Below, piece after piece: positions 8,545-19,163 of a DNA stretch of 64,000 nt; the first letter of the stretch is position 1, and each line of letters begins with the position of its first letter. A program made the translations under genes and the position numbers. The notes below the pieces were generated by a model. That model did no database searches. It was not told the origin of the DNA and saw nothing but the letters and a program-made list of their open reading frames with translations. This DNA comes from Moraxellaceae bacterium AER2_44_116. Lineage in GTDB: Bacteria > Pseudomonadota > Gammaproteobacteria > Pseudomonadales > Moraxellaceae. The stretch spans positions 186,001 through 250,000 of the forward strand of contig VIAD01000005.1 of assembly GCA_006546595.1 (NCBI GenBank), given 5' to 3'.

Positions 8545-8633
8545 GTAGGATGGGTAGAGATACGAAACCAATCATAATCAATAGCTTATTGACACCCCGC
8601 AAATGATGGGTTTCCTCCGTCTACCCATCCTAC
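8545..8633. repeat. long imperfect inverted repeat at convergent gene ends
   Basis: GTAGGATGGGTAGA (8545-8558) pairs perfectly with TCTACCCATCCTAC (8620-8633). A second inner pair, GAAACCAATCAT and ATGATGGGTTTC, has one mismatch. It lies between the unrecognised gene and pgi, which converge, and may act as a transcript end. Confidence 0.65.
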
Positions 8634-8665
8634 CAAATGGCAAAACTTACACCAAAAATCCCACC

Positions 8666-10294
8666 TCATCGACACCCCTTATACCGCCTAATCAACGCAT
8701 TCGTCGAACTATCATGCGTCAAAACAGCATCGCTACTACTTGCCACTTCGGCTGAGGTTTTCCGCGCTAACGCCTTGCCTAACTCCACGCCCCACTGATC
8801 AAAAGAATCAATATGCCAAATAACACCTTGTACAAACACACTATGCTCGTAAAGAGCAACTAATGCCCCCAACGCATGAGGATTTAAACATTGTGCTAGG
8901 ATGGTATTACTGGGTCGATTGCCGTCAAATGTTCGATGCGGAACAAGATTCTCAGCAATTCCTTGATCGCGTACTTCCTGAGCATTGCGACCAAAAGCCA
9001 AGGCCTCACTTTGAGCAAATAAATTCGCCATTAACAGATCATGCTGCACACCTAAGCGATTAAACGATTGGCAAAAGCCAATAAAATCACAAGGCGTGAG
9101 CAGTGTCCCTTGATGCAATAATTGAAAAAATGAATGTTGGCTATTCGTGCCTGCTGCGCCCCAATAAATCGGACTGGTGGCATAATCAACGGCATTACCA
9201 TCAACAGTGAAATGTTTACCGTTACTTTCCATCGCCAATTGTTGCAAATACGCAGGAAAAAGCGACAGATATTGTTCGTACGGTATAATAGCCAGTGTTT
9301 GTGCGCCGAGAAAATTGGTGTTCCAAATCTGTAATAATCCCAGCACTACGGGTGCATTTTTGGCCAATGGCGCATGACGAAAATGGCTATCCATCGCGTG
9401 AAAACCCGCCAACATCGCGTGAAAATTTTCCGAACCTATGGCCAACATCGTCGATAGGCCAATGGCAGAATCCATCGAATAACGGCCACCGACCCAATCC
9501 CACATACCAAACATATGGTCAATAGTTATACCAAAACGCTCAACCGCTACTTGGTTGGAAGAGACAGCCACAAAGTGATTTGCTAGCGCCTGCCCTGCTC
9601 CCAATTGCTTGACACACCAGTCGCGGGCGGCCATTGCATCAACCAGCGTTTCTTCGGTGGTAAAGGTCTTCGAGCAAATAATAAATAAAGTTTCATCTGG
9701 CTCAAGATCACGCACCGCTTCAACAAAATCCGTGCCATCCACATTCGAGACAAAACGAAAGACTAAGTCACGGCGACTATAATGACGCAGTGCTTCAAAT
9801 GCCATTTCTGGCCCCAGATCAGAACCGCCAATGCCGATATTAATAATGTTACGAATGGGTTTTCCCGTATAACCGAGCCAAGTACCACTACGAACCTTAT
9901 TGCTAAATTCGGTCATACGGTCGAGGACAGCGTGTACCTCTGGCACGATATCTCGTCCTGCCACCCAAATGCTCTCGCCTTTAGGAGCGCGCAGTGCGGT
10001 GTGTAAAACGGGGCGACCTTCGGTGGTATTAATCAACTCACCACGAAACATGGCTTCAATACGTTCTTGCAAGCCACACGCTTCGGCCAATTTCAGTAGC
10101 AGATCAAGCGTTTCGTCCGTGACGCGTTGTTTGGAATAATCAAGATATAAACCTGCCGCTGACACCTGAAGACGTTCTCCACGTTCAGGGTCGTGGGCAA
10201 ATAACTCACGCAAATGGTGCTGACCAATCTGCACCGCATGATGTTGTAAGTCGTGCCATTCGGTTTTTTGCGTCAGGGGAATAGTTGCACTCAT
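8666..10294 (-). CDS. pgi: glucose-6-phosphate isomerase
   Basis: A 542-residue phosphoglucose isomerase interconverting glucose-6-phosphate and fructose-6-phosphate. Catalytic residues are E356 (AMESNGK), H387 (NSQHSFF) and K507 (ELGKALA); IGIGGSDLGP and the sugar-phosphate loop SKTFTTEET are in place. The ATG overlaps the TGA of the upstream giant glucan synthase gene (ATGA), so the two are almost certainly co-transcribed and coupled in translation. This hints at a dedicated role in setting the hexose-phosphate supply for glucan synthesis, though pgi is also a central glycolytic gene. Confidence 0.98.
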   Translation of the reverse strand: MSATIPLTQKTEWHDLQHHAVQIGQHHLRELFAHDPERGERLQVSAAGLYLDYSKQRVTDETLDLLLKLAEACGLQERIEAMFRGELINTTEGRPVLHTALRAPKGESIWVAGRDIVPEVHAVLDRMTEFSNKVRSGTWLGYTGKPIRNIINIGIGGSDLGPEMAFEALRHYSRRDLVFRFVSNVDGTDFVEAVRDLEPDETLFIICSKTFTTEETLVDAMAARDWCVKQLGAGQALANHFVAVSSNQVAVERFGITIDHMFGMWDWVGGRYSMDSAIGLSTMLAIGSENFHAMLAGFHAMDSHFRHAPLAKNAPVVLGLLQIWNTNFLGAQTLAIIPYEQYLSLFPAYLQQLAMESNGKHFTVDGNAVDYATSPIYWGAAGTNSQHSFFQLLHQGTLLTPCDFIGFCQSFNRLGVQHDLLMANLFAQSEALAFGRNAQEVRDQGIAENLVPHRTFDGNRPSNTILAQCLNPHALGALVALYEHSVFVQGVIWHIDSFDQWGVELGKALARKTSAEVASSSDAVLTHDSSTNALIRRYKGCR

Positions 10295-13200
10295 ATACTG
10301 TCCTCACGCTGCCCGTCACTGGCAAGATAGAGCCGAAGGTCGATGTAATGTTCTTTCTGATCGTCTATGAGAGTGACCACATCGCCTGACTGTTGCACAC
10401 CATCCAACAGCAGTATCGGCAATCGTTTTCTGTCATTTACGGCTAACTGTTTGACGACGATGCGATAAAGGGTTTGCCCGTAACGATAATTTATCGCGCA
10501 GCTCGGCCAGTCTTTTGGCAAACAAGGTGTGATGGTGAGTTGATCCGCCTGTCGATTTAAGCCCAGTAAAGACTCGGTGATGAGTCGATAGAGCCATCCC
10601 GCCGAACCCGTATACCACGTCCAACCGCCGCGCCCTGTATGCGGAGCAACGGCATAAACATCGGCAGCCACCACATAAGGTTCAGCTTTGTAAATGGCGA
10701 CACTTTGACTATCACGGCTATGGTAGAGTGGATTGATTAAGCCCAGTAACTCCCAAGCACGGGCATTATCACCGAGTTTGGCAAAAGCCATTGCAGCCCA
10801 TATCGCCGCGTGGGTGTATTGGCCACCATTTTCACGCACACCCGCAACATAACCTTTGATATAGCCCGGATTCATTGCGGATTTATCAAAGGGTGGGTCA
10901 AGCAATTGCACTAATCCTGCTTCACGACGGACGAGGCGCGTATCTAAAGAGTCCATAGCCTGCCGTGACCGTTCGACATCACCGCCACCTGATAATACCG
11001 ACCAAGATTGAGCAATCGAATCAATACTGCATTCAGGATTCACCGACGAGCCTAGGGGTGTACCATCATCAAACCATGCCCGACGATACCAAGCACCATC
11101 CCACGCGTGTTCGGCAAGGTGTCGTTTTAGTTGTGCGGCTTGCTCTTGGCACTCTTTGGCAAAAGCTACATCGTGTTGACCTGTCGCAATATCAGCAAAA
11201 GCGTTGAGCACGTCGTAGAGGAAAAATCCTAACCAAACGCTCTCGCCTTTCCCTTCAATACCGACCAAATTCATGCCATCGTTCCAGTCGCCTGAACCCA
11301 TTAGCGGCAAGCCATGTTCACCAAAACGCAAGCCATGACGGAGCGCACGGACACAATGCTGATAAAGACTCGCTCGTTCGCGTGAACAATGCGGAAGGTC
11401 GTAATAAGATTCTTCCTCTGCGTCTAATAATCGCCCTTCTAAAAAATGCGTTTCTTCCGACAGAATGGCGACATCGCCAGTACAACTGACATAACGACAG
11501 GCGGCTAAAGGCAACCATAAATAATCATCCGAGCATCTAGTTCGCACGCCTCGTCCCATCGGCGGATGCCACCAATGTTGCACATCACCTTCAGGATATT
11601 GACGAGACGCACAGAGTAATAACTGTGCTCGTAATAGTTGTGGCTCTAAATTCACTAAAGCCATCGCATCTTGCAATTGATCGCGGAAACCAAACGCGCC
11701 ACCTGATTGATAAAAACCACTCCGCGCCCATAAACGGCAAGCCAAGGTTTGATAAACTAGCCAACCGTTAGTCAAGACATTAAGCTCAGGATTAGGCGTT
11801 TCAATGTGCAGCACATCTAAGGTATTACGCCAAAACTGCTGGACTTTTTGCAACGCGATTTCGGCTGATTTTGGTTCATTTAAGCGGTGTAACAAATCAC
11901 GCGCGGTATCCATATCTCGTCCTGCGCCCAAACAAAAGACGATTTCTCGTTCTTGGCCATCAGCCAGTTCAAAAGGCACTTGGATCGCGGCACAAGGGTC
12001 AAGTCCAGCACCGACCCGCCCCGAAAGTTGAGCGCGTGACAAGGCATCAGGGTTGGCAATACAACCGTTACGGCCAAGAAACTCCGTACGATCCGCCGTT
12101 ACTGTGTGTGGCACATCGCCCACCGCCAAAAACGCGACACGGCCTTCAAACTCATTGTTATAGGCGTTGCTCGCCAACAATGCGCCGCTGTCGGACTCAT
12201 ATTCGGTAACAATGTGCATCGCCGATTTTGGTCGTAAATCACCTAGCACCCATTCGATGTAGTTCGTTGCCGATAACCGTCGAGTACGGCCTGAGCCATT
12301 ACGAATTTTCAATACCGAAAACTTAACCGACTCTTTAATATCAACGTAAACCCATAACTCCGAATGAATACCACCTGCTGTATGTTCAAAGACACTATAA
12401 CCAAAACCATGACGGGTGCGATAAGGCATTGCGCCGCTACAGGGCAATGGCGTAGGCGACCAAAAATGGCCATTTTCTTCGTCGCGTAGGTACATGGCCT
12501 CACCACCCGAGGCACTGACGGCATCATCACTCCACGGCGTTAAGCGAAATTCATGGGCATTTTCACTCCATGTGTAGGCTTGACCACTCTCAGTGATCAC
12601 CGTACCAAAATCGGCGTTAGCCAACACATTAACCCACGGCAAAGGTGTTCGTTGGGTTTGAGTACTGGTGATGATGTACTCACGGCCATCCGCTGAAAAA
12701 CCACCTAAATTATTAGCAAGAATAAGGTTAGGCTCAGGCTGTGCGGAGTCTGCGGGTGGGTCGATACGATGTGAACGTGCGATCGTCAATCGTGGCACTT
12801 TTTTGATGGGAAAATCTTGCCGACGCAGTTGTTCTTCGAGTGTGCCGCCCGTATCGGTGATAATGGCACGCGCAACCGATTGCAGCAAAATACGATCTTC
12901 ATGAGAAATCTGTTCTGCCGAACGAACAAAAATGCCCCCTGCACGGTCAATATGATGAATTTCTGAGCCTGTGGTAATCAACGCCAAAATCTGCTCTTGT
13001 AGTTGCTGTCTATAGCCTGCGTGATCTTCATTCCAAATCACTAAATCAACCGTTAGGCCTTTTAATCGCCAATAGGCGTGACATTGAATCAATTGGTGCG
13101 CGAGGTCGATATGGCTGGTATCGGCAATTTTTAGCAACACAATCGGTAAATCACCCGAAATTGCATAACCCCACAACCCTGATTGCCCACGTCTATTTTG

Positions 13201-16200
13201 CCGTAACAGACTGGCATCGGCGCGTAGTGAGGCATTGGCGTACAGTACGGAACTGGCCAAACTACGATACATTTGCGCATCGGCTTCACTGGCATTAATC
13301 TGCCGTAACGTCACGCCACTGTGTGTACCTGCTAACTCAAACACGCGATTGGCAAGATGTCGATCTTGGTATTTATCGACTAAAGCCAAACACGATTCTT
13401 TGCTTTCTGTTGCGCCAAAAACCCAATCAATAGTGGCTGATTGTTCGGGCTCAAGCGTGATTAAACAGCGAATGGCGACGATGGGGTCAAGTACCGAACC
13501 TTGTGTTCCTGAGAGGCTATTATTGCTGGCTAAAACCTGTGGCAAGGCTAGTGTGCGACCACGGCCAATAAAACGCATCCGATCCGTTTCGTAAGACACT
13601 TCGCCCAATTGTGTGCCATTCGCCGCCATCAAATGAAACATCCACGGCGTGTGTTCACCCAATGAGCGCGGGCGGCGTGTGCACAAAATGGCGCGACTCG
13701 CGGCCATAATTTCGGTCTGCACAAACAAATTACCAAAGGACGGTTGCACATTATCGGCAGCGGGTAATGCCAGTACCACTTCGGCATAACTAGTGACTTC
13801 AATGGTGCGGCGAATGGACGAACGATTGGTGACTTTCAGCCGCCGAAGTTCAATATCATCTTCAGGAGAAACCACAATTTCACTGTAAGTTTCTATGTCA
13901 TTATCCCGACGACGAAACTCTGCCCTACCCTCCGAAAACATCGCCGCATAACTACTGGCACGTTTTAGTGTCGGCTGATGGGCTGCTGACCAAAAATCAC
14001 CACTGATGACATCACGCAGGTACAAAAACGTGCCCCAATTGTCACAGGTACTATCTTCTCGCCAGCGTGTAACCGCTAAATCGCGCCAACGACTATAGCC
14101 ACCACCCGCATTGGTGAGCATGACGTGATAACGACCATTGGATAATAATTGCACTTCGGGAATCGGCGTATCAGCAACAATCATGGCCTGAACTGAAGGA
14201 CTGGTCGCGTCTAAAAAGTCTTGGCCAGCCAAAGGTTCACTGATGTCTTGATGAATAATCGCTGTTTTAGGAATACGTTCCTGCAATAACAATAACGAGG
14301 CTTGAATCAAAGGGTCAGACTCAAATCGTCGCTGCATCGGCCGATTTAGTAATAAATGACCAATGGCAATCAAACTCATCCCTTGATGATGTGCCATAAA
14401 CGATTGCACAACGACACCCGTTTGCCCACGCGCTAAACGCGATGGCGTATAGTCAATCGCTTCATAAAAGCCATAACGGCCATCTAAACCTAAAGCGGCG
14501 AGCCGTTGCAGATTTTCGCAAGCCGCTTCGGGTTCTACCATTAACGCCAATGCTGAGGCATAAGGCGCAACCACAGAATCCTCAGACAAGCCGCGCTTTA
14601 AGCCTAAATCGGGAGTACCAAAGGCATGATAACGATAATTAAGACTAGCATCGACGGCATTGTAACCCGACTCAGAAACGCCCCAAGGCAAACCGCGTTG
14701 ATTGCCGTGAGCAATTTGACGTGCTACCGCCGCGCGACAGGTCTGTTCTAATAATGAGCCTTGATAACTAGGCGTCACCAACATCGGCATCAAATATTCA
14801 AACATAGAGCCGCTCCATGACATCAAAATCGGCTCACCTCCCGCTGTCGTTAACAAACGTCCTAAGGCAAACCAACTGTCTTGCGGTAACTGGCCTTGAG
14901 CAATGGCAACAAAGGTGGATAATCGCGCTTCGGAAGCTAATAAATCGTAGTAACTGGTATCACGCCGTGACTCATCGACGTTATAACCAATGGCCAGTAA
15001 ATGCCGTGTTTTCACATAGAGAAGACCGTATTCCATCAGTGCAAAATCAGCCGCCTGTCGCGCCAATTTTTCTACCGTTAATAAGCGTATCTTGGCGCGC
15101 TCACTGGCTAATACCAGTCGCTGGCGTTGTGTACTTAACCAATCTTGCTGCACTTTATTTAACTTTTCTTGACTACAAACATCCAAGATTGGCAACCAAC
15201 GTACAGCCAACGTCGACAGTCCATTCAATGTTGGGATGTGGTCGAGTTCGGCACAGGCCGCTAATTCAGGTGAAGCAACAGCGATATCTAACCACGGCAC
15301 TAAAAAGACCAATTCCTCTTGTGCTACCTGACATTGTCTTAACAGGTTATTCGCCCATTCTTTGCCTTCCACAGCCATATCAACAGGAAGGTCTACCACT
15401 AAGGCAAGGCCATATCCACATAAATCGTCTAAAGCCAATCCTGTTTTAACCAGCGACATCGGAGGCCGAGCGCAACATTCGACTAATAGAGTTTCTAAGT
15501 GAGTAAAGACGGCAGGAGGGGTGTCAGGAAGAAAATCGCGCAGGACGTTAAAGGTATCACTCAAGCCAACAAACAAGCGATCGGAGATAATAGGCTGATC
15601 GGCAACAGCAAGTAGCCCCATACGCAAGGTCAACAAATGACCTGCTAGATTGCCACTATCGACGGCAGAAATATAACGTGGCGGCAATGGCTGTAAGGTT
15701 TGGGTATCGTACCAATTATAAAAATGTCCTTGATGACGCTCTAAGCGTGACATGGTCAAAAACGCATTCTCGGTGCGCGTTAACAAGGACGTTAGTGGAA
15801 TATAACCAAAATCATAAGCCGATAAATTCGCCAACAAGGCCAAACCTAAATTCGTCGGTGACGTCCGATGGGCAATGACGGAACAGGGACTTTCTTGAAA
15901 GTTATCAGGCGGCAACCAATTATCTTCGGCAACAACAAACTTCTCAAAGAAATCCCACGTTTTGCGCGACATTCTGCGTAAAAACAGCACTTGCTCGCTA
16001 CTGAGCACCACTTCTCGCCGCGCGATGGGCTGACTCATCCACCAAACAAGGGCAGGTGCAGCCAACCATAAACACAAAAATGGTAACATCACCCAGAAAT
16101 GGCTCATACCAAATTTGCCAATCACCAGTGTGATGAGCGCAGCAAACGGAGTGATCCACATCATACGGTAAGTCGTAAGAAGCGTGGTTTTTGAGGGCGA

Positions 16201-19056
16201 TGAATGCGTTGATATGCGCCACTCTAATAAGCCTTGATGCGTCACTATCATGCGCCACAGCGAGCGCAAAATCGCCTCTAGGCTAAACAAGGCTTCATGC
16301 GGTAAACAGGCCAAACGAAAGCCTGCTTGCGCCAAATGCCGTCCTGCCGTGGTCATCACCGTCGTCAAATGCTGCGCGAGGACAATATCATGCGGCTTAC
16401 GCAACAGTTCATAGATCGTCATAAACGTCGGGGGAAGCAGAAAAACTCCGACCAACGCCAATGTCCACCAACCCGCTTGGGGTAATAAACACCAACCCGT
16501 CAGTAACAACAGCATCATCGCCGCAGAAACTAAACTTCGGCGTAAATTATCCAATATTTTCCAACGCGATAATGTGGATAAAGGATTGACAACGCTTGAG
16601 CCAGTCGGGCTAGGCACTCGCGGTAACAACCAGTGGAGAATCTGCCAATCACCACGAATCCAGCGGGATTGCCGACCGACATCGGTCATATAACGTGTCG
16701 GATGTTCTTCATACAGGTGCAAATCACTTAATAATCCTGAGCGCGCATAACACCCTTCTAACAAATCGTGACTCAAAATTTGATTATCGGGAAAACGTCC
16801 TTTTAATGCCTGCTCAAAGGCATCCACATCATAAATACCTTTACCAATAAACGAACCTTCGCCAAATACATCTTGGTAGACGTTAGACACGGAGCGCGTG
16901 TATGGGTCAATACCTGACTCACCGCCAAACAATTGCGCATAGGGAGAACGACTTGCACCAGCAAGGCTGGAAGCCATACGCGGTTGCATAATGCCGTAAC
17001 CTGCTGTTACGCGTTGGTGTTGCTCATCAAAGCGCGGTTGATTCAGTGGATGTGCCATCGCCGCAACAAATTGCCGAGCGGACTCTCGTGACAGTTGTGT
17101 ATCGGTATCGAGCGTGATGACATATTTGACCTGTCGCAGTATGTGTAAATCACCGAAAATCAATGAAAAACACTCTTCGCCTTCACCCCGCAACAAGCGA
17201 TTAAGCGCGGCTAATTTGCCCCGTTTACGTTCATAACCCATCCATAATTGGTCTGCCGATTCCCATCGACGTGGCCGATGAAAGAGAAAAAATCGATCGA
17301 CTCCTGTACCTCTATATTGCTCATTAAGCCGTTCAATTCCCGCCCTTGCCTGTTTCACTAACGCCGCATCGCCGTCTTGTACTTCTTCTTTGGCATCCAA
17401 AAAATCTGTCAATAAAGCAAAATGCAGATACTCATCTCGATTGCCTAAAAACCTGACTTCTAAAGCATCCAGTAACTCGGTGACCGTATCAACGCAATCC
17501 AACATCGTCGGAATGACCAGTAAAGTTCGCCGATTAGCGGGCAAACCTTCGCTAAAATCCATACGCGGTAAACGTTCAGGCGCGATGATTAATGTCGCCA
17601 ACCATCCCGTCAATGCTGAGGCTAATTGACTACTTGGCAATAACAACAAACAAGACAACAGCATTAAACGCCAACCTGCTACGCCTTCTGCACTCGCTAA
17701 CATGGCAATGACTGAAGTAAACACTAAGGTCATAAACAGAATACTGCCTAAATATAATGTTAGCGGAAACTGACTGATCTTTCGTTGCAAAGAATGAGCG
17801 ACTGGCAAACGCATGGCCGCTAGCGTTTCTAATTGCGCCAAACCTTCGCCTATCAAATAAAACCCCACGTGCGCCGCAGGATCGTCGCCACTGGCATGAG
17901 GCAGTGCTAGATTTATTGCCGTACGAGCAACTTCACTTTCTGACAACAGGCTGTATTTAGCTATGCCCGCAACCACATGGCGATAATGGTCACGAGTGGC
18001 AAAATCCATCGCACCGTAAATACCGCCAACATCCTCACGTAGCACCTGCTCGACAAAACTGACTTTTTCGACAAATTCGCCCCAATCAATCGCTCCTAAG
18101 GAGCGCAAACTACCAATGGTATTGCTAATCGACACCTGTTCCGATGCCTGCTGTTGGTTTTCCGCCAACACCATCTGCTCAATGGTTTGGTTAGCCTCGG
18201 CCAGACGTTGTTCTATCCACGTCAACGGCAACGCTAACGAAGGCCCATGCCCTTTTAATTGACGTGCCAATTCGGCAACAAATGAACTGACCATTGGCGG
18301 ACGCGAGCGCGCCATATCAGCAATCACCAGAATTAAACTTTTGGGATCGTTTTCCGCAACCTCCATCATTCTTTTTGCCCAATCTTGCGCTTGATTCAGA
18401 TGGGTTCTCGCCGTCATCACGCGTACACCAACACGGCGCAAATTTTCGATCAATGCTAACCGTAACATAATGGGAATAGCCCATAATTCCCCTAACATTA
18501 AAGGAGTTACCGATTGATAAGCCATGATATAACGATCAAGTGTTTCAACATCAACACGGCCATCGCCATGAGAAATGGCTTCTAAAGCAATGTCATAGAC
18601 ACGTGGCAAATGACAAGAAGCACCTGCGGCAAGTCGTGGCAATTCCTGACTGTAGCCTTTAGGTAAATGTTTTTTAGCGGTGCGAATTTGTTCTTCAATC
18701 AGATAAAAATTATCTAACAACCACTCGCCTGCGGGTGCTATCCGTCGTTTCGCGGTAATCGTTGAGGTCAGCAGAGTGCAGGTTTCAAAAATGATAATTT
18801 CATTGTCATCCAATCGTTTCAGCAAACGATCAGGTTGTTTAGATTGTGCTAATTGATGCTGAGTTGCCAACCATTTACCGTGTTGCTCCATTTGCGAATC
18901 ACTAAACAAGTCCGCTCGTAATGGTGTTTGATCGTCAGTCTCAGGAGGGTTCGCGCAAGGCTCTTGACCGAAAGCGAGCTGCATAATGGATTTTTTAAGA
19001 CGACTTGACCGCTCAAATACGGTAGTACTTCTCATCGTGGGTTTGGGAGTTTTCAA
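10291..19056 (-). CDS. cyclic beta-1,2-glucan synthase-like protein (GT84/GH94)
   Basis: A 2921-residue inner-membrane enzyme of the NdvB/Cgs class; rhizobial and Brucella homologues are about 2830 residues. Domains in order: cytosolic N-terminal region; membrane segments about 425-490; a GT84-type glycosyltransferase with DTDTQ at 650-654 (D650 and D652 as likely UDP-sugar ligands); further membrane segments about 842-875 and 972-1005; a glycoamylase-like domain with HHQGM from 1556; and a C-terminal GH94 phosphorylase domain with GDWNDGM at 2589-2595. It would polymerise glucose from UDP-glucose, control chain length by phosphorolysis and cyclise. The predicted start is TTG; an ATG seven codons on (19035) is the alternative. 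It overlaps pgi by 4 nt. Confidence 0.88.
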   Translation of the reverse strand: MKTPKPTMRSTTVFERSSRLKKSIMQLAFGQEPCANPPETDDQTPLRADLFSDSQMEQHGKWLATQHQLAQSKQPDRLLKRLDDNEIIIFETCTLLTSTITAKRRIAPAGEWLLDNFYLIEEQIRTAKKHLPKGYSQELPRLAAGASCHLPRVYDIALEAISHGDGRVDVETLDRYIMAYQSVTPLMLGELWAIPIMLRLALIENLRRVGVRVMTARTHLNQAQDWAKRMMEVAENDPKSLILVIADMARSRPPMVSSFVAELARQLKGHGPSLALPLTWIEQRLAEANQTIEQMVLAENQQQASEQVSISNTIGSLRSLGAIDWGEFVEKVSFVEQVLREDVGGIYGAMDFATRDHYRHVVAGIAKYSLLSESEVARTAINLALPHASGDDPAAHVGFYLIGEGLAQLETLAAMRLPVAHSLQRKISQFPLTLYLGSILFMTLVFTSVIAMLASAEGVAGWRLMLLSCLLLLPSSQLASALTGWLATLIIAPERLPRMDFSEGLPANRRTLLVIPTMLDCVDTVTELLDALEVRFLGNRDEYLHFALLTDFLDAKEEVQDGDAALVKQARAGIERLNEQYRGTGVDRFFLFHRPRRWESADQLWMGYERKRGKLAALNRLLRGEGEECFSLIFGDLHILRQVKYVITLDTDTQLSRESARQFVAAMAHPLNQPRFDEQHQRVTAGYGIMQPRMASSLAGASRSPYAQLFGGESGIDPYTRSVSNVYQDVFGEGSFIGKGIYDVDAFEQALKGRFPDNQILSHDLLEGCYARSGLLSDLHLYEEHPTRYMTDVGRQSRWIRGDWQILHWLLPRVPSPTGSSVVNPLSTLSRWKILDNLRRSLVSAAMMLLLLTGWCLLPQAGWWTLALVGVFLLPPTFMTIYELLRKPHDIVLAQHLTTVMTTAGRHLAQAGFRLACLPHEALFSLEAILRSLWRMIVTHQGLLEWRISTHSSPSKTTLLTTYRMMWITPFAALITLVIGKFGMSHFWVMLPFLCLWLAAPALVWWMSQPIARREVVLSSEQVLFLRRMSRKTWDFFEKFVVAEDNWLPPDNFQESPCSVIAHRTSPTNLGLALLANLSAYDFGYIPLTSLLTRTENAFLTMSRLERHQGHFYNWYDTQTLQPLPPRYISAVDSGNLAGHLLTLRMGLLAVADQPIISDRLFVGLSDTFNVLRDFLPDTPPAVFTHLETLLVECCARPPMSLVKTGLALDDLCGYGLALVVDLPVDMAVEGKEWANNLLRQCQVAQEELVFLVPWLDIAVASPELAACAELDHIPTLNGLSTLAVRWLPILDVCSQEKLNKVQQDWLSTQRQRLVLASERAKIRLLTVEKLARQAADFALMEYGLLYVKTRHLLAIGYNVDESRRDTSYYDLLASEARLSTFVAIAQGQLPQDSWFALGRLLTTAGGEPILMSWSGSMFEYLMPMLVTPSYQGSLLEQTCRAAVARQIAHGNQRGLPWGVSESGYNAVDASLNYRYHAFGTPDLGLKRGLSEDSVVAPYASALALMVEPEAACENLQRLAALGLDGRYGFYEAIDYTPSRLARGQTGVVVQSFMAHHQGMSLIAIGHLLLNRPMQRRFESDPLIQASLLLLQERIPKTAIIHQDISEPLAGQDFLDATSPSVQAMIVADTPIPEVQLLSNGRYHVMLTNAGGGYSRWRDLAVTRWREDSTCDNWGTFLYLRDVISGDFWSAAHQPTLKRASSYAAMFSEGRAEFRRRDNDIETYSEIVVSPEDDIELRRLKVTNRSSIRRTIEVTSYAEVVLALPAADNVQPSFGNLFVQTEIMAASRAILCTRRPRSLGEHTPWMFHLMAANGTQLGEVSYETDRMRFIGRGRTLALPQVLASNNSLSGTQGSVLDPIVAIRCLITLEPEQSATIDWVFGATESKESCLALVDKYQDRHLANRVFELAGTHSGVTLRQINASEADAQMYRSLASSVLYANASLRADASLLRQNRRGQSGLWGYAISGDLPIVLLKIADTSHIDLAHQLIQCHAYWRLKGLTVDLVIWNEDHAGYRQQLQEQILALITTGSEIHHIDRAGGIFVRSAEQISHEDRILLQSVARAIITDTGGTLEEQLRRQDFPIKKVPRLTIARSHRIDPPADSAQPEPNLILANNLGGFSADGREYIITSTQTQRTPLPWVNVLANADFGTVITESGQAYTWSENAHEFRLTPWSDDAVSASGGEAMYLRDEENGHFWSPTPLPCSGAMPYRTRHGFGYSVFEHTAGGIHSELWVYVDIKESVKFSVLKIRNGSGRTRRLSATNYIEWVLGDLRPKSAMHIVTEYESDSGALLASNAYNNEFEGRVAFLAVGDVPHTVTADRTEFLGRNGCIANPDALSRAQLSGRVGAGLDPCAAIQVPFELADGQEREIVFCLGAGRDMDTARDLLHRLNEPKSAEIALQKVQQFWRNTLDVLHIETPNPELNVLTNGWLVYQTLACRLWARSGFYQSGGAFGFRDQLQDAMALVNLEPQLLRAQLLLCASRQYPEGDVQHWWHPPMGRGVRTRCSDDYLWLPLAACRYVSCTGDVAILSEETHFLEGRLLDAEEESYYDLPHCSRERASLYQHCVRALRHGLRFGEHGLPLMGSGDWNDGMNLVGIEGKGESVWLGFFLYDVLNAFADIATGQHDVAFAKECQEQAAQLKRHLAEHAWDGAWYRRAWFDDGTPLGSSVNPECSIDSIAQSWSVLSGGGDVERSRQAMDSLDTRLVRREAGLVQLLDPPFDKSAMNPGYIKGYVAGVRENGGQYTHAAIWAAMAFAKLGDNARAWELLGLINPLYHSRDSQSVAIYKAEPYVVAADVYAVAPHTGRGGWTWYTGSAGWLYRLITESLLGLNRQADQLTITPCLPKDWPSCAINYRYGQTLYRIVVKQLAVNDRKRLPILLLDGVQQSGDVVTLIDDQKEHYIDLRLYLASDGQREDSI

Positions 19057-19163
19057 TAGAAGCTCTTTGTAAGAATGCCGCGCTTTGAGGCTTAGGCATT
19101 GTTACATTGAGGAGCGAATTTGGTCTGTTCGGTAGAGTACGGAGTGCTTAACTAAAACTGCAA

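Noticed and set aside
14817..15449. A 210-codon open frame on the plus strand opposite the glucan synthase gene
   Set aside because: It lies wholly antisense to a coding region with intact domain structure, has no plausible ribosome-binding site, and its protein has no recognisable features.
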